A stretch of DNA of 64,000 nt, taken from Symsagittifera roscoffensis (taxonomy: Eukaryota > Xenacoelomorpha > Acoela > Convolutidae). Each line of letters starts with the position of its first letter. The stretch's first letter is position 1. The notes beneath the pieces are model-generated. The model searched no databases. It was not told the DNA's origin and worked only from the letters and a program-made list of their open reading frames with translations. Positions 46,271-58,030 of this stretch are shown piece after piece. The stretch is taken from assembly GCF_963678635.1 (NCBI RefSeq), contig NC_087068.1, positions 19,517,789 through 19,581,788 of the forward strand, in the 5' to 3' direction. The translations under genes were made by a program, and so were the position numbers.

Positions 46271-46970
46271 TCAAGGCAGTCTTGGGACAGGCAGTCTTGG
46301 GACAGGTAGTCTTGGGACAGGCAGTCTCGGGACAGGCAGTCTTGGGACAGGCAGTCTTGGGACAGGCAGTCTTGGGACAGTGGTCCTGGGACAGGCAGTC
46401 TTGGTGCAGGCAGTTTTGGGACAGTGGTCTTGGGACAGGCAGTCTTGGGACACTAGTCTTGGGACAGTAGTCTTGGGAGAGGCAGTCTTGGGACAGGCAG
46501 TCTTGGGACAGGCAGTCTTGGGACAGGCAGTCGTGGGACAGGCAGTCTTGGGAGAGGCAGTCTTGGGCCAGGCAGTCTTGGGACAGTAGTCTTGGGACAG
46601 GCAGTCTTGGGACAGGCAGTCTTGGGGCAGTAGTCTTGGGACAGGCACTCTTGGGATAGGCAGTCTTGGGACAGTAGTCTTGGGACAGGCAGTCTTGGGA
46701 CAGGCAGTCTTGGGACAGGCAGTCTTGGGACAGGCAGTCTTGGGACAGGCAGTCTTGGGACAGGGCAGTCTTGGGACAGTGCGGTCTTGGGACAGGCAGT
46801 CTTGGGACAGTTTATAGAAGTCTTGGGACAGTACCTAAGAGTCTTGGGACAGCACCAGAGAGTCTTGAGACAGTACATATAAGTCTTGGGACAGTACCAG
46901 GAAGTCTTGGGACGGTACAAGAAAGTTGTGTGACGGTACTAGAAGGTCTTGGGACAGTGCTCAACGCTCA
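46271..46970 (+). repeat. Tandem array, 15-bp unit GGCAGTCTTGGGACA (element C2 leader)
   Basis: About 40 units, mostly exactly 15 bp, with a few TAGTCTTGGGACAG variants and longer, more degenerate units at the gag side. Same core as the C1 array. The repeat is open in several frames, which explains ORFs such as SLGTGSLGTG; these are not genes. Confidence 0.95.
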
Positions 46971-47147
46971 ATTAAAAGCAAAAGAACCGGTCCGGACGAT
47001 TACATCGCGAAAGATCCATTTTATTAAGATCACGAATTGGAGATTTATTTAGTTGAGAGAATAAGGAATGTTTTTAGAAATTTTATCCGTAGAATAGAAA
47101 TATGTGAATATTAGTATTGTAGATAGAAGAAATTGTGAATAAAAAAC

Positions 47148-49590
47148 ATGAGGCGTAGTAGGGTACCAATAGCAGAAAGAAGGGTTCTAGAGTCGAAGAC
47201 AAAACATAACTCGGCGCAACGAAAATTGATGGCGTCGGACCAAAAAGTAACAAGGAAGAACTTTTCAGTGAGCATGGTCAACACAAGAAGCACAAAGGAA
47301 AACAAGACGAGAGGAAGCGCTGAAGAGGGACGGACGGAACCTGCTATAGAAGTTGAACTTGAGACACCAGATCAGAGTGTTGATGAAGTAGAGAAGAAGA
47401 CAACGGAGTCGATATCGATGCCGAATGCAGAAAAACAGAAGCAAAAGTCGATGGAATTCTCACCGATAGACACTGAGGAGGACACGACGGGCAACACGCC
47501 AGAAACAATAAAAGATGGCTCCCAAGCGAAAAGAACGTCATTCACAGAGAGGATAGCAATGATGGTGGGATTGAAATCTAGAGACATAGTGGAAGAAGAA
47601 CAAAAAGCCGAGAAAGGCAAAACGTTAAGGACAGTTTCCACGAGAACAAGAAAGGCTAACCGAGATGACGATCAGGCCGAACATGGGGCAACAGCTAGTC
47701 ATGGGGCAACAGCTGACCATGAAACAACAACTCCTCTTGAGCTGGCGATTTAATGGCGAAGTTAGATCAGATCGACAGAAGACAGCGAGGAAGATCGAGC
47801 CTGGACAATTAATTCAATCTGGCGAAGGCGACGGAGGACAAGCTTCAGCAAATGTCAGACAAGGTGGAGGCCACTGACAAAGACCGCGAGGAAAATATCA
47901 ACAAAGAATGCAAACAATGAAGCAACGGTATGACGCTGTAAACAGCCAGTAAGGGAGTCAGGAAACGAGAATGGACACGATGAGCAGGGACCAGACTGAG
48001 AGTTCATGTGCCATACAGGCCAAACTGGATGACATCTTGAGAAACTCTAGATCACAGGACAGGCCGGTAACGGATCGAACGCAAAGTAACGGAGTTGATT
48101 TCGTGGAACCACAACGGAACAAGCGGGAGTCAAGACTTTTACCGTTACGCCGGGGTGCCGCGAGCATCGGTCCAAGACAATTATTAAGAGTGGGACCTCA
48201 ACTACGACAAATGGCTCCGGGGAATTCCACAACAAGCAATAATGCGAGACCTGATGCCATGACGTGCGCTAGCACCTGGGAAATGATGAATAGGACATTG
48301 GAAGCGTTCGCTACGAAAATTACTGATTCGAGTGAGAGAGGAGGTGGCGAATCCAGGAAACCCTTCAAGAAGCCAAAAGAATTTAAGGATGACTCAGACG
48401 GATGCACCGATACTTGGGTAAAAGTCATGAGACTACATTTGGAACCGGACAACTTGAATGACGAGAGACAAGCCTGCACAGCGATACTCAACAACTTAGA
48501 AGGCACGGCGTTGAAATGCGTAGTTGCAGAGAAGGAAGAGGAACGCGACACAGCGGACAAGATCTTTGAGATATTGTTGAATCGATTGGGGACAGGCATG
48601 AAGGGTCACCAAGCGATGATGAGATTTGATAAGAGAAGGCAAAGGGACGATGAATCAACTGATCGGTTCCTGGATGATCTTGAGAGCTTGAAACAAAGTA
48701 GTGATTCTGAAGAGTCAACAAACAGAAGGAACTTTACCATCGCCTCGAATTTCATCGATGGGGTAAAAAGTGACGACTTGAGAACAATGTTAGCAACATA
48801 CTATACATTGTCGAAAGATAGTGCACCGACTCCAGAAGAAATGAGACAAAAGTCAAGAGAGTACATGCTGATGAAACCCAAGAAATACTCTCATACTCCG
48901 ATAACAGGAACGTGCAAGGGGGAGTCAACCACAGAGGTCGTCATGGTATAAGCCTAGAGATGATATGGACAAACGCAGGTCATGCGCAAATTGTGGACCA
49001 TCATGTGGTGGACTGCACGACGTATAAACAAGGCATGAAGAGTCTGGTGTAAGCTCCGGATGAGGAAGATATGAGCCAGATGGAAGAACACGAGTTCTAC
49101 AGCGGCCTAATCATCAAGACAGGTGCGAGATGCTTCATCTGCAATCAAGAGGGCTGTCCCTTTTAGGATGGACTGTCCCTTATTTTGGGAAGCAGTAACA
49201 AATCAAAATCATCCGAAACTCAAGTTAGCGTTAGCGGCGGTGCAGAACACGAGGAACAGACAAGCCGAGTTTGAAACAAGAAATTCAGAGGCACCGAATG
49301 CGGAACTACCGACGAAGACGGTGAAAGCTGTAACGCAGGTCAATAGTGCCATGGAGACCATGACCAGGAAGTCTCCAGAGATAAATTTTGAGAGTACAGC
49401 TGCGGAGGCTATTAACAAGGTGAAACAGGACCTAGCGACGAAGGAGATAGAGCAACAATTGAAACAAGAGATCGAAAACCAGAAGTTAAACGAGACGTTA
49501 AGTTGGTCAGTGCCAGTGCCAGAAGCCGTAGTGGGAGCGACAAGGGGTGGAAATTGCAACACTCTGAAAATAAAATTGTGACGGGAAAGC
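47148..49590 (+). pseudogene. gag: Gag and gag-protease linker, element C2
   Basis: Starts MRRSRVPIAERRVLESKTKH at 47148. Parts: a charged N-terminus with STKEN and Thr/Glu-rich blocks (47148-47753), coiled-coil and capsid-like regions (47971-48951, with TWEMMNRTLEAFATKITDSS, TWVKVMRLHLEPDNLNDERQ, TADKIFEILLNRLGTGMKGH), zinc-knuckle region near 48980-49170, and the linker (49123-49581, EAINKVKQDLATKEIEQQLK). Broken. Confidence 0.8.
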
Positions 49591-50700
49591 CATTCGGCAT
49601 AACGAAGATCGGAGCCAGGATAATGTCGATAATCACTGTGGGCGGCCACGAAGTACCGAGGAACTTGAGTGAACCCAGCGACCAGACAATAATGCACATT
49701 GATGTGTACGCAGATTACTTGAGTGCCATAAGCCCACAGGCGACTTCTAGAGCCTTGAGGGCGCTACTCACAAGTATAGATACACAGAAGCTTATGGTCC
49801 GCATGGGTTGATGTTAAATATAGATGGGATAAACATCTACACGAAAACCATGATAACATGTGATGAGGACCTAGCCGGACAGATCTATGTGGGCAAAGAA
49901 GAATTGAAAGTAAAATCGATTGGACACTGCGCAACGTTAGAAGAGGATACAATGCACATCGGGACGGAGGCAGACGTATCAGCACACGTGCTCGATATAA
50001 GTGGCAAAAAGACTCAGTTACGCAGGTTACTTGATACGGGAGCAGTCTTGAGTGTTATACCAATCGAGGCTTGGGAGCGAATGGGTTTCGACAAAAATGA
50101 CTTGATAGACTCAAGAATACGGCTTTCAGATGCAAACAAAGGGGCACTGCGGGTACTAGGCAGAACACCAATAATAGCCCTCAACATGGGGGAACGAAAC
50201 CTGTGGATGAGCTTTCTTGTGGTGGAGAACCTGGACGAGTCTGACCAGTTAATTTTAGGCAGAGACTTCATCAAGAAATTCGACGTAACCATTGATCTAA
50301 ACAATGCCATGCTCAGGATTCGGAACCCGGACAGGAAGTACGTAATTAAACCGATAAAATCTGATAATGGCAAATGAGATTAAAGCGCCGGTATTCTTGA
50401 GTAGGAGGGTAAGGCTGAAAGCGAACGAAGCGGCAATTGTAGGCCCACGGATAAAAAATTATAATGAATTGAGTGATAACAAGCAAGTATGCATAGTCCC
50501 AAATCCAAACAGTCAAAGTGCTGCTGTTTTAGGAAGATCCTTCTCGATAACCAAGAGCGGCGTCTGCGTCAGTGTCTTGTTGAATACTCTCGACATACCC
50601 ATACTAATCCAGAGGGGGAGGAAGCTGGGATATGCTTTACCCGTGAAAACTCGATATGAAATGACTGAAAATGTAACAGAGAATGAAGTACTTGAATGCC
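49591..50700 (+). pseudogene. Retropepsin region, element C2
   Basis: Frame 49808-50377 has the catalytic LRRLLDTGAVLSVIPIEAWE and later LILGRDFIKKFDVTIDL; frame 50367-50840 continues with RRVRLKANEAAIVGPRIKNY and GRKLGYALPVKTRYEM. The preceding NLSEPSDQTIMHIDVYADYL block is the end of the linker. Fossil. Confidence 0.8.
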
Positions 50701-51860
50701 CCAATCACAGGGACAAGATTTGTATCATGAGACTATTAAAGAAACTAAAAGATTCTTCAGGTTTTGTAAAGTCACTCAAGTCAGATACAAGCTGTTCAAA
50801 TTCTCGAGCTGTTCAAATTTCCCAGAAAGACCAACACTAGAGGAAATGGAAATGGATAAACCAGTTTTACCTGAAATAGAGCAATTAAGGGGTAAGGTAA
50901 CGGATGAACAGCTTGAAGCCATCAAGGACGTACTAGAGCGGAAAGAGGACGTTTTTTCGAGACATAAGGCAGACATTGGAGAAGAGCTCGAAGAGTCTGC
51001 GGTGCCGCACAGGGAGGGGGCGAGGCGCATGACCCCGCACAAATCGGATGCATGTAGAAAAGAGATAGAGACATTACTAGAGTATGATATGATAGAACCA
51101 ACCAAATCACCGTAGGCGTCTGGAGTGGTGATGGCCAAAAAGTTAGGCGACCAATTGAGGTTTTGTTGCGACTCTCGGTATCTGAACTCCGTCACGATGA
51201 AGGATGCCTATCCCATACCTAGAATTGATGAGAGCCTCTCTAAGTTAGGTGATGCTAAGTTTTTTACGACTCTTGATTTAGGTTCGGCATTTTGGCAAGT
51301 CCCACTGAGGAAGCAGGACAGGGACAATACAGGGTTCGCCTGCGAGCTAGGGCTGTTTCAACCGGATGTTGTTGAGGCAGAACAACTAATGATGCAATGC
51401 CACGGCCACATTTCAACGGATAATGGCACACGCATTGATAGGTGTGACAAAAAAATACGGCAATTTGTTAATGCGCTACGTGGATGACGTGGTAATAGCG
51501 ACGCCTACAATGCAAGACCACATCCAAGGACTAGACGAGGTGTTTGCATGCATGAAGAGGTCAGGATTAAAGTGCAAACCGTCAAAGTGCGAGATACTCA
51601 AGAACACAATCAAATACTTGGGGAGGATGGTGAACAGGCATGGCATCAGACCAGACCCAGATGCAGTAGAAGCGGTTCTGACTTGGAAATCGCCAAAGAC
51701 TGAACATCAATTGGTGAGCTTCCTGGGTTTCGCGAACTTTTACAGGGAATTCATCAAGGGCTACGCGGACAAGGTATACCCGATGCAACAACTAATGAGG
51801 CACAAAGGCAAGAAGTTCACGTGGAACAACGCGGCGGAAGAGTCATTCCAGTGAAAAAAG
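50696..51860 (+). pseudogene. Reverse transcriptase, element C2
   Basis: N-terminal fingers: EQLRGKVTDEQLEAIKDVLE and PHREGARRMTPHKSDACRKE. Palm: LRFCCDSRYLNSVTMKDAYP, FFTTLDLGSAFWQVPLRKQD and the catalytic LLMRYVDDVVIATPT (YVDD). Thumb/connection: KPSKCEILKNTIKYLGRMVN and FLGFANFYREFIKGYADKVY. The order places it in Ty3/Gypsy. This is the most complete RT in the window. Fossil, broken. Confidence 0.85.
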
Positions 51861-51869
51861 AAAGAAATG

Positions 51870-52500
51870 TGCGAGGCACCGGTGCTAGGGATGCCAACGG
51901 AAAAAGGAATGTACGTGCTGGACACGGTTGCGTCGGTAGTCGCGATTTCTGGCATTCTCCATCAAGAACAGGAATGAAACGGGAAGACAGTCTTGAGACC
52001 AATAGCGTACGGGAGTAAGATCTTGAGTGATACGGAAAAGAAGTACGGGGCGCCAAAGGCAGAGATGTTCGCGGTGGTTACCATTGTCGAGAAATATAGA
52101 GCATATCTAGGCAGTGAGCCATTCAAGCTGCGAGTCGACAACAGGGCACTCAGCTGGCTGAAGACGTACTCAATGGACCAGAGCTACATTGGGAGGTGGA
52201 TAGTTCGCCTGGACGGATACGACATGATAATTGAGTATAGAACAAGAGACAAACATCAAAATGCCGATAGCTTGAGTAAGAAGACGGAGTTCTACGAGAG
52301 ACAAGAACAGAGGGAGGCGGATAGGCCAGAAATCAAAGATGGCTTCTCCTTCATGGATAAGGAAACGTATGATAGTCTTCCACTCACAAGATGGCTCAAA
52401 AAGTCAGGCAAACCGATAGAAGATCACTCTGAACTACCAAAGAAGCCTCCAGGGAAAACAATCTTGAAGAAGACCCGGGGATACCGATAGGGATAATTCT
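51870..52500 (+). pseudogene. RNase H, element C2
   Basis: Blocks: ASVVAISGILHQEQE-type start, KKYGAPKAEMFAVVTIVEKY (Glu), FKLRVDNRALSWLKTYSMDQ (Asp) and YRTRDKHQNADSLSKKTEFY. The SFMDKETYDSLPLTRWLKKS block after it is also in C1. Fossil. Confidence 0.8.
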
Positions 52501-52513
52501 CAAGTCAAAAATC

Positions 52514-53300
52514 GTGAGGGAGACGCTCAAGGCAAATGGCTATGATCTCAACCAGGTTGAAAGGGGAGATGCACAGATAGATGAAGAAATGATGGGATTA
52601 CTCGAGAAACTGGCAGACGATAAACCCATGATCAAAGAAAAGGGTAAAGAGGAACCGGATGTCATGATATTGAGAGGGAATGAAACGGGTGGTGGCGAGG
52701 AGTCCTTAAAAGAAAAATCGGACGGTAAAGAAGTCGTGCAGTCATTGGTTGATAAAATCCCTGATGACATACTTGAGCGGACACGGGTTAGGAAAAAGAA
52801 AGTGGTATTTAAGGAGGGAACTGAACACCTTGGACTAGAACAAGAGTCCGGGGAGTGGCCCACAGTGGAAGAAGATGCTGAAGAAGAAAAATTGTGCGGG
52901 GAGTGCGAAGAGTGGGATGAAGATTCGGAGAAGAGCAGCGAGGACCAAGATACTCTATGCATGATACTGACGGAAGAGAAGATGAGACACCGCGACAGAG
53001 AACTACAGCCGTACAACTTGGATCAGCAGGAAGTGCGAGGGGGTGAAGAACTTGAGAAAACTGCAGTGTCTAGGAAACCGTTTAGGAAGCTATCATGCAA
53101 TTCAAATGTCAGAACAAATCTGGTGCCAGAAGATGACAGGAAGATCTTGAGGAGGATAGTATGCGTAAAGCTGAAGGATGACATCCACAACCCTGGAGAA
53201 ATGAATGGTCATATAATGGCACTAAAGGAACACGTCAAGGCGAGATATAGGCTTTCGGATCTAACACGGGCCCAAAAGAATGATAAGATGACAAGTAACC
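52514..53300 (+). pseudogene. Acidic Pol spacer, element C2
   Basis: Part of the 338-residue frame 52514-53530. Acidic with ESGEWPTVEEDAEEEKLCGE and EEWDEDSEKSSEDQ, then a basic helical segment (KDDIHNPGEMNGHIMALKEH) that leads into integrase. Its function is unknown. The same acidic region lies between RNase H and integrase in C1 and B, so it is a group trait. Confidence 0.55.
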
Positions 53301-53307
53301 TCTCCAC

Positions 53308-54420
53308 ATGGATCCGGACGGGGTCCAAAGAGAAGGGGGACCTGGAAGAAGACAGCTACAAGATCTTAAGCCAGTTCTACAAAGACAGAAAAGACTTACT
53401 CTATCATACAGCTGCAAGAGAAAAGATGAGGAGAAGATATTACACAAGCATAACCTCATCATACTGCCACAGTTGTATCAGACGGAAGTGTTATTCAGAT
53501 TGCATAATCAAATGGGGCACCAGGAGATAGACAAGGTGCAACAAAGAATACTTCACAGGTTTGACCGGCGAGGATTAAGGCAAGCTTGTGAGAGATGGGT
53601 GAATGTATGCCTGGCATGCCTGCAAGTGAAAGTCCCAAGGAAATTGAAGTTCCCATTCAAGTCCGTTGAAAGCTCGGAATTTACCGAGGTTGTGCAGATA
53701 GACCATCAGAAGATCTGTATGACAGAATCGGGATATAACCTGATACTGGTCATAATAGATCATTTCACGAAATTGGCAGAAGCGGTGCCGTGTCAGACAG
53801 CCTCGGCAGAAGAGACTTGTGACCATCTGATAACACATTGGATATCACGGTAGGGTTGTCCCATGACATTTCAGTCGGACAACGGCAAAGCCTTCGTGGG
53901 GGACCTGACAAAAGAATTGATGAAGAGGTCACACATTGGTCAAGCGCACTCCACGACCTACCATCCCCAAACTAACAGGTTAGTGGAATAAGAGAATAGA
54001 ACATTGGTAAACATGCTGAGGTTATACTGCTCAAGATATATGACAGACTGGGACAAATATCTGCCGCAAGAGGTAGGGGCATACAACAGTACACAACACT
54101 CAACAACAGGAATCAGTCCCTTCATGTTGTTGACCGGCAGGGAAAGAGCGATGCCTCTTACATTCTTTTACCCAGGATACGAAGGGAAAAAGACATCGCC
54201 TCAATCTTGTCTTTTTCTCTTCGTATCCTGGGTAAAAGCTCTGCAGGAGGAACACGGCGCAAGCGCAAATGAGACAGCGGAAGAAATACGATGAGAAAAT
54301 ACTGCAAGCAAAACCATATGCAGTGGGCCAATACGTCTGGGTCTTCCAGAGTGTTATACCTCCTAAAGGTACAAAGAAACTACTCAAGAAATGGAGATGA
54401 CTGTTCATGATAACGGAAGT
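53308..54420 (+). pseudogene. int: Integrase, element C2
   Basis: HHCC: NQMGHQEIDKVQQRILHRFD then CLACLQVK. DDE core: VVQIDHQKICMTESGYNLIL (first Asp), TFQSDNGKAFVGDL region near 53870 (second Asp), a HSTTYHPQTN block near 53945, and NMLRLYCSRYMTDWDKYLPQ with GISPFMLLTGRERAMPLTFF at 54004-54294. Fossil, broken. Confidence 0.8.
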
Positions 54421-55051
54421 GCACCAGCAAGGACGGTTTTACCGCTTGAGTACGGGGCGTGCAGCGAATTATGAAAACTTGAAACCTCATGTCCCATTCC
54501 CAGAAGACTGGTGCGTACCGCAGAATATAGAGCGACTCGAGTACCTATTGGTGCAACAAGCTTGCGAGGTGAACGAAAAAGGCATCAGAGAGAAAAATGA
54601 TGGCATTGAGGACTTGAGTTTGGATGAAAATGAAAAGATACAAACGGACTCAGAGGCGGAGTCCTTTGTGGAAGAAGACTGGAAAGATCCGGAGCAGGAC
54701 GAGGTGCCAAAGTGGACGGAATCAGACTTGCTGATAACAGCAGGAACCAGGAGTGGTAATCGTAATCGGACAGGCATGAGGTACAATAGGTACGGGGATG
54801 ACTTCTTGATTGACAAGATACGGCCTGATGAATTGAGCGACGAGTTACTGAGTGTGGGCGAATTGGTGGCAGACAATGAATGGCAAATCGTCAACGACAG
54901 CGAACACTACCCGAAGGAAGACTACTCCACAACAGAACAAGAAACAGATCTGGAGCAGAGCGAGATAGAGAGGAGGGAGAACACAAATTTGAGAATACTA
55001 GAGTGGATGCGTGATGTCAAGAGCAAAGGAGATGAAGGGCAAAGCATTTAG
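54407..55051 (+). pseudogene. Integrase-tail ORF, element C2
   Basis: Frame of 214 residues beginning MITEVHQQGRFYRLSTGRAA (end of the integrase GPY-type region), then ENLKPHVPFPEDWCVPQNIE, an acidic middle, and GMRYNRYGDDFLIDKIRPDE. The 3' end shares NLRILEWMRDVKSKG with the start of the macro-like ORF of element B (NLRVLEWLNEMKSDA), so tail and macro regions may form one polyprotein in this group. Confidence 0.65.
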
Positions 55052-55059
55052 CAGGTCGA

Positions 55060-55809
55060 CGTGTCAGCAGAACAACACGTGAAAACGGAAGATCCCCTCT
55101 TCGGTTGGACGGCAACCGACAGGCCGCTCGAATTACACCCAGATAATTTAGACCCAGCATCATCGATGGGGACGTCGATAAATATTTTTGTCCGGGGAGT
55201 GGTATGGGACTTACCCACACCAAAAATTTGATGATAAAGAGACTCAGGGAAGAAAGAGAGACCAACGGGCTAGAACTGGGCGAGGAAGAGGCCGAGCCTA
55301 CCATAGGACGAAATTTCAAAACGAAATTTGAAATACCCAATGAATACTCGGAGAACATCCTGATAACGGACATCGACTTCATTCTGTCAGACAGGACTAG
55401 CGCGATCTGTATAAAGGCGGACATGCGCTTCAAATCGAGACTGTAGGCCGACTTCAAGAGAGAATACCAGAACGTGGAGTTTCTATTCAGACAGAGACCG
55501 GGGCTGGGAGTAATGGCTGCACTTCCCCTATCAATGGCACAAGTCCCAGGCAAATACCTGTGTTTTCTAGTGACGAGGGTCAATGAAAGGAATACGATAG
55601 ATCTTGAGCACGTGATGTTAGCACTAACTAGGCTGAGAGACTTCATGATTGAAAGAGGGATAGTGGAGGTCTCGATGCCTGTTTATGACCCAAACAGGGG
55701 CAAGTTGAGCCCAAGGCAACTGTAGTTATATGCCATCCTACACGTGGTCTTCGCAGAAATGGAGATAATGGTACACCTACACAAAAAATACTACTTGAGT
55801 ATCGCCTAA
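55060..55809 (+). pseudogene. Macro-domain-like protein, element C2
   Basis: Frames 55204-55446 and 55474-55725 carry the same blocks as C1: FEIPNEYSENILITDIDFIL, SAICIKADMRFKSRL, FLFRQRPGLGVMAALPLSMA, GKYLCFLVTRVNERNTIDLE, LRDFMIERGIVEVSMPVYDP and a final helix YAILHVVFAE near 55731-55760. The INIFVRGV-type block precedes them. See C1 for the comparison with TARG1/OARD1. Broken. Confidence 0.65.
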
Positions 55810-56310
55810 GCTACGGGTGGACAACGGATGTCTTGAGTTTGGGGCACATGGGGATCTCGAGTAAGGGTACATGCGGACCTCGGAGCAGGTAGATGGATTT
55901 TAACGCAATTGGCATGACAATTATAATTTAAAGAGTGACGGTGCTAAAACATTAAATGAATCTGCATGCTCTTAAAAAACTTCCAATTGAATTATTTTAG
56001 TAAAACAAAAGGCGGGATAAGGTTTTAGCTACAATAATGGGGGGTTTTTAGGTTAGGAACATAACAGTTTAGTCTAAAAAGTGGATTTTACTTTCAGATT
56101 GATTTGTCAAATCGAGTTGACGACCCAGACGCACTCATTGGAAAGAGAATAGAAGGTCTTGAATAAATTTCACGATCAGCAACATTCGAAAGAGATATTT
56201 CTCAAGTACTCAAGTTGGTACGGTAACACTCAAGTTGGTACGGTAACACTCAAGTTGGTACTGTAACACTCAAGTTGGTTAGTGCGCGAGATAATCTAGA
56301 AATCGTAACA
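55810..56310 (+). other. Spacer with tandem repeats and predicted splice acceptor, element C2
   Basis: About 500 bp without a gene. GGATTTTACTTTCAG ends at 56097, about 214 nt before the SGNH-A ATG, a good match to a 3' splice site and conserved in C1. Four copies of ACTCAAGTTGGTACGGTAAC lie at about 56205-56280, where C1 has a longer, different spacing of the same core. Confidence 0.6.
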
Positions 56311-58015
56311 ATGGCAGATTGATTTTGGAAATCCAGGCCTGCGGTGCTAAAGAGGCCTACGCTCGATGTGTTGTACAGACGCCTGAGGGACCTGGACTAC
56401 ACCCAAGTGGACGAGAGGATGGCAGTGATGTTGAACGCCATCCTGCAATTAGAGGAGCAAGGTGAATGCAAGGAGTCCGCGACCGAAGCTGTCTTGATGG
56501 TCGGCTACACCACAGAAGGCATATCCAATCAAGAACAGACCAGGTGGCTGTCCTGGAATGTGGATGGAGGGGTGAGGGGATTGACCACAGGCACAACCGC
56601 GTGGATTGAAACGCGGCGCAGCGGGCGAGAAGGTATTGTTTCCATGACGCGTCCCAGGTCAGGCTTGAGCAACAACACTGAGTACGGCGCGGGAGAGTTC
56701 CCGTTACCGACCAGACCATCGGCAAGATCCGCGGGCCAATCCACAAGCAAGCCACCTTCTATGACGCGAGCACAGCAAACGGAAGGGACGTATCCGGACC
56801 TCAGCAACCTGAAGAGGGAACTTGAGAGGGCGCAGAGTGAGAAGAATAAAGCGAATCTTGACCGGGATAGCGCGAAACTTGAGAGAAATCAAGCGAATCT
56901 GGAGAGGGACCAGGCGATCCTTGAGAGGGACCAGGCGCAGCGTGACCTTGATATGTTGAGAGCAGAATACCAGCAAGAACAGAGGGTGCGAGAGAACGCG
57001 GCAAATTGCGAGCAGTTGAAGTCGGAACTTGAAAGGATCCAGCGACGACAACGATAGCTCGACAGGCAAAAGGAAAAGGAAACCAGGACGACGGAGCGAG
57101 CTGTTGCAGGCTCGAGGCCGGAGTCACGTATGGGGGTGGATGAGGCTCCCAGGTCGAAGGGGCGATTCAACTTAGACCGCGCGGCTCAAGAACACATAAA
57201 CGAGGGACTGGAAGTGTGGATACCAACCGAATCAGCGTCCTCCCTGCGCGGTTTGGAGACGCAACCGATACGCCCACCGCTACACACAGCCACGAATACC
57301 GGAGGGTGCAGTTCACCTGATTGTAGGGGACAGCCTGGTACGGGTGCTGACCCGAATCCAGTCGCACTGGCAGACTGGAATTTTGAGTTTCTCTGGAGCC
57401 GCAACGCCGCAGATGTTGGCATAACTCGAGATGTTAGGGATGGCAAAAATGTACACAGTGACTCTAATGATGGGGACCAATGACGTCTCCAGAGGGGAAT
57501 CGAGGAAAGTCATGAGGCTACATGATAAAATGAGCTGCATCCTGGAGGAGTTGCGGATCCAGATGGATCCAGCCATACTCACAGTTTGCACCACCCCTTA
57601 CAGCATGATGGCCGACCAACACGCGATGGAAATGAACGAGAAAGTGCTGAACCTGAACGAGATAATCAGGCAGACACATCAAAGGAGTGTCCTTCCCGTC
57701 AGATTGCTGGACGTAGCTGACCAGATGGAGCGATCCTTCCCAGAGGATGCGTACTCAGACGGAATCCATTTCGACAGACCTAGGGGTGTGGAGTGGTTGA
57801 ACGACGTTTTCCAGAGGCACATAAGTGAGTTGGAGGCAGACCTGCTTGAGACGGCCCGATTCACATTCAGTCCAGCCCCGAATCCCCCTTTCCTTGCCAC
57901 AAGACCCCTGTCCAGTCGCCTGGGAGCGAGAGCCGACTCAAGAGACAGCTCGAGGAGCAGCCGGACTAGATTACCAGGTTCCACGCCAATGGAAGCCGAG
58001 GAAGCGGAGTCATGA
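56311..58015 (+). pseudogene. SGNH/GDSL hydrolase ORF (SGNH-A), element C2
   Basis: ATG at 56311 by homology with C1 33004. Order: helical N-terminus (RRLRDLDYTQVDERMAVMLN), a Pro/Ser linker, a ~90-residue coiled coil with an unusual periodic KLERNQANLERDQAILERDQ run (56800-57055), then the SGNH domain. Block I is a VGDSLVR sequence at about 57325, and block II is SGAATPQML at about 57395. In frame 57431-58015 block III is MMGTNDVSRGES (residues ~15-18) and block V is SDGIHFDRPRGVEWL (Asp110, His113). All four SGNH blocks are therefore present. Broken. Confidence 0.72.
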
Positions 58016-58030
58016 ACGCCCCAAAGTTCA

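Noticed and set aside
46271-46920. ORFs made of SLGTGSLGTG and CPKTACPKTA repeats
   Set aside because: Same reason: the 15-bp unit gives a 5-residue periodic peptide in every frame.
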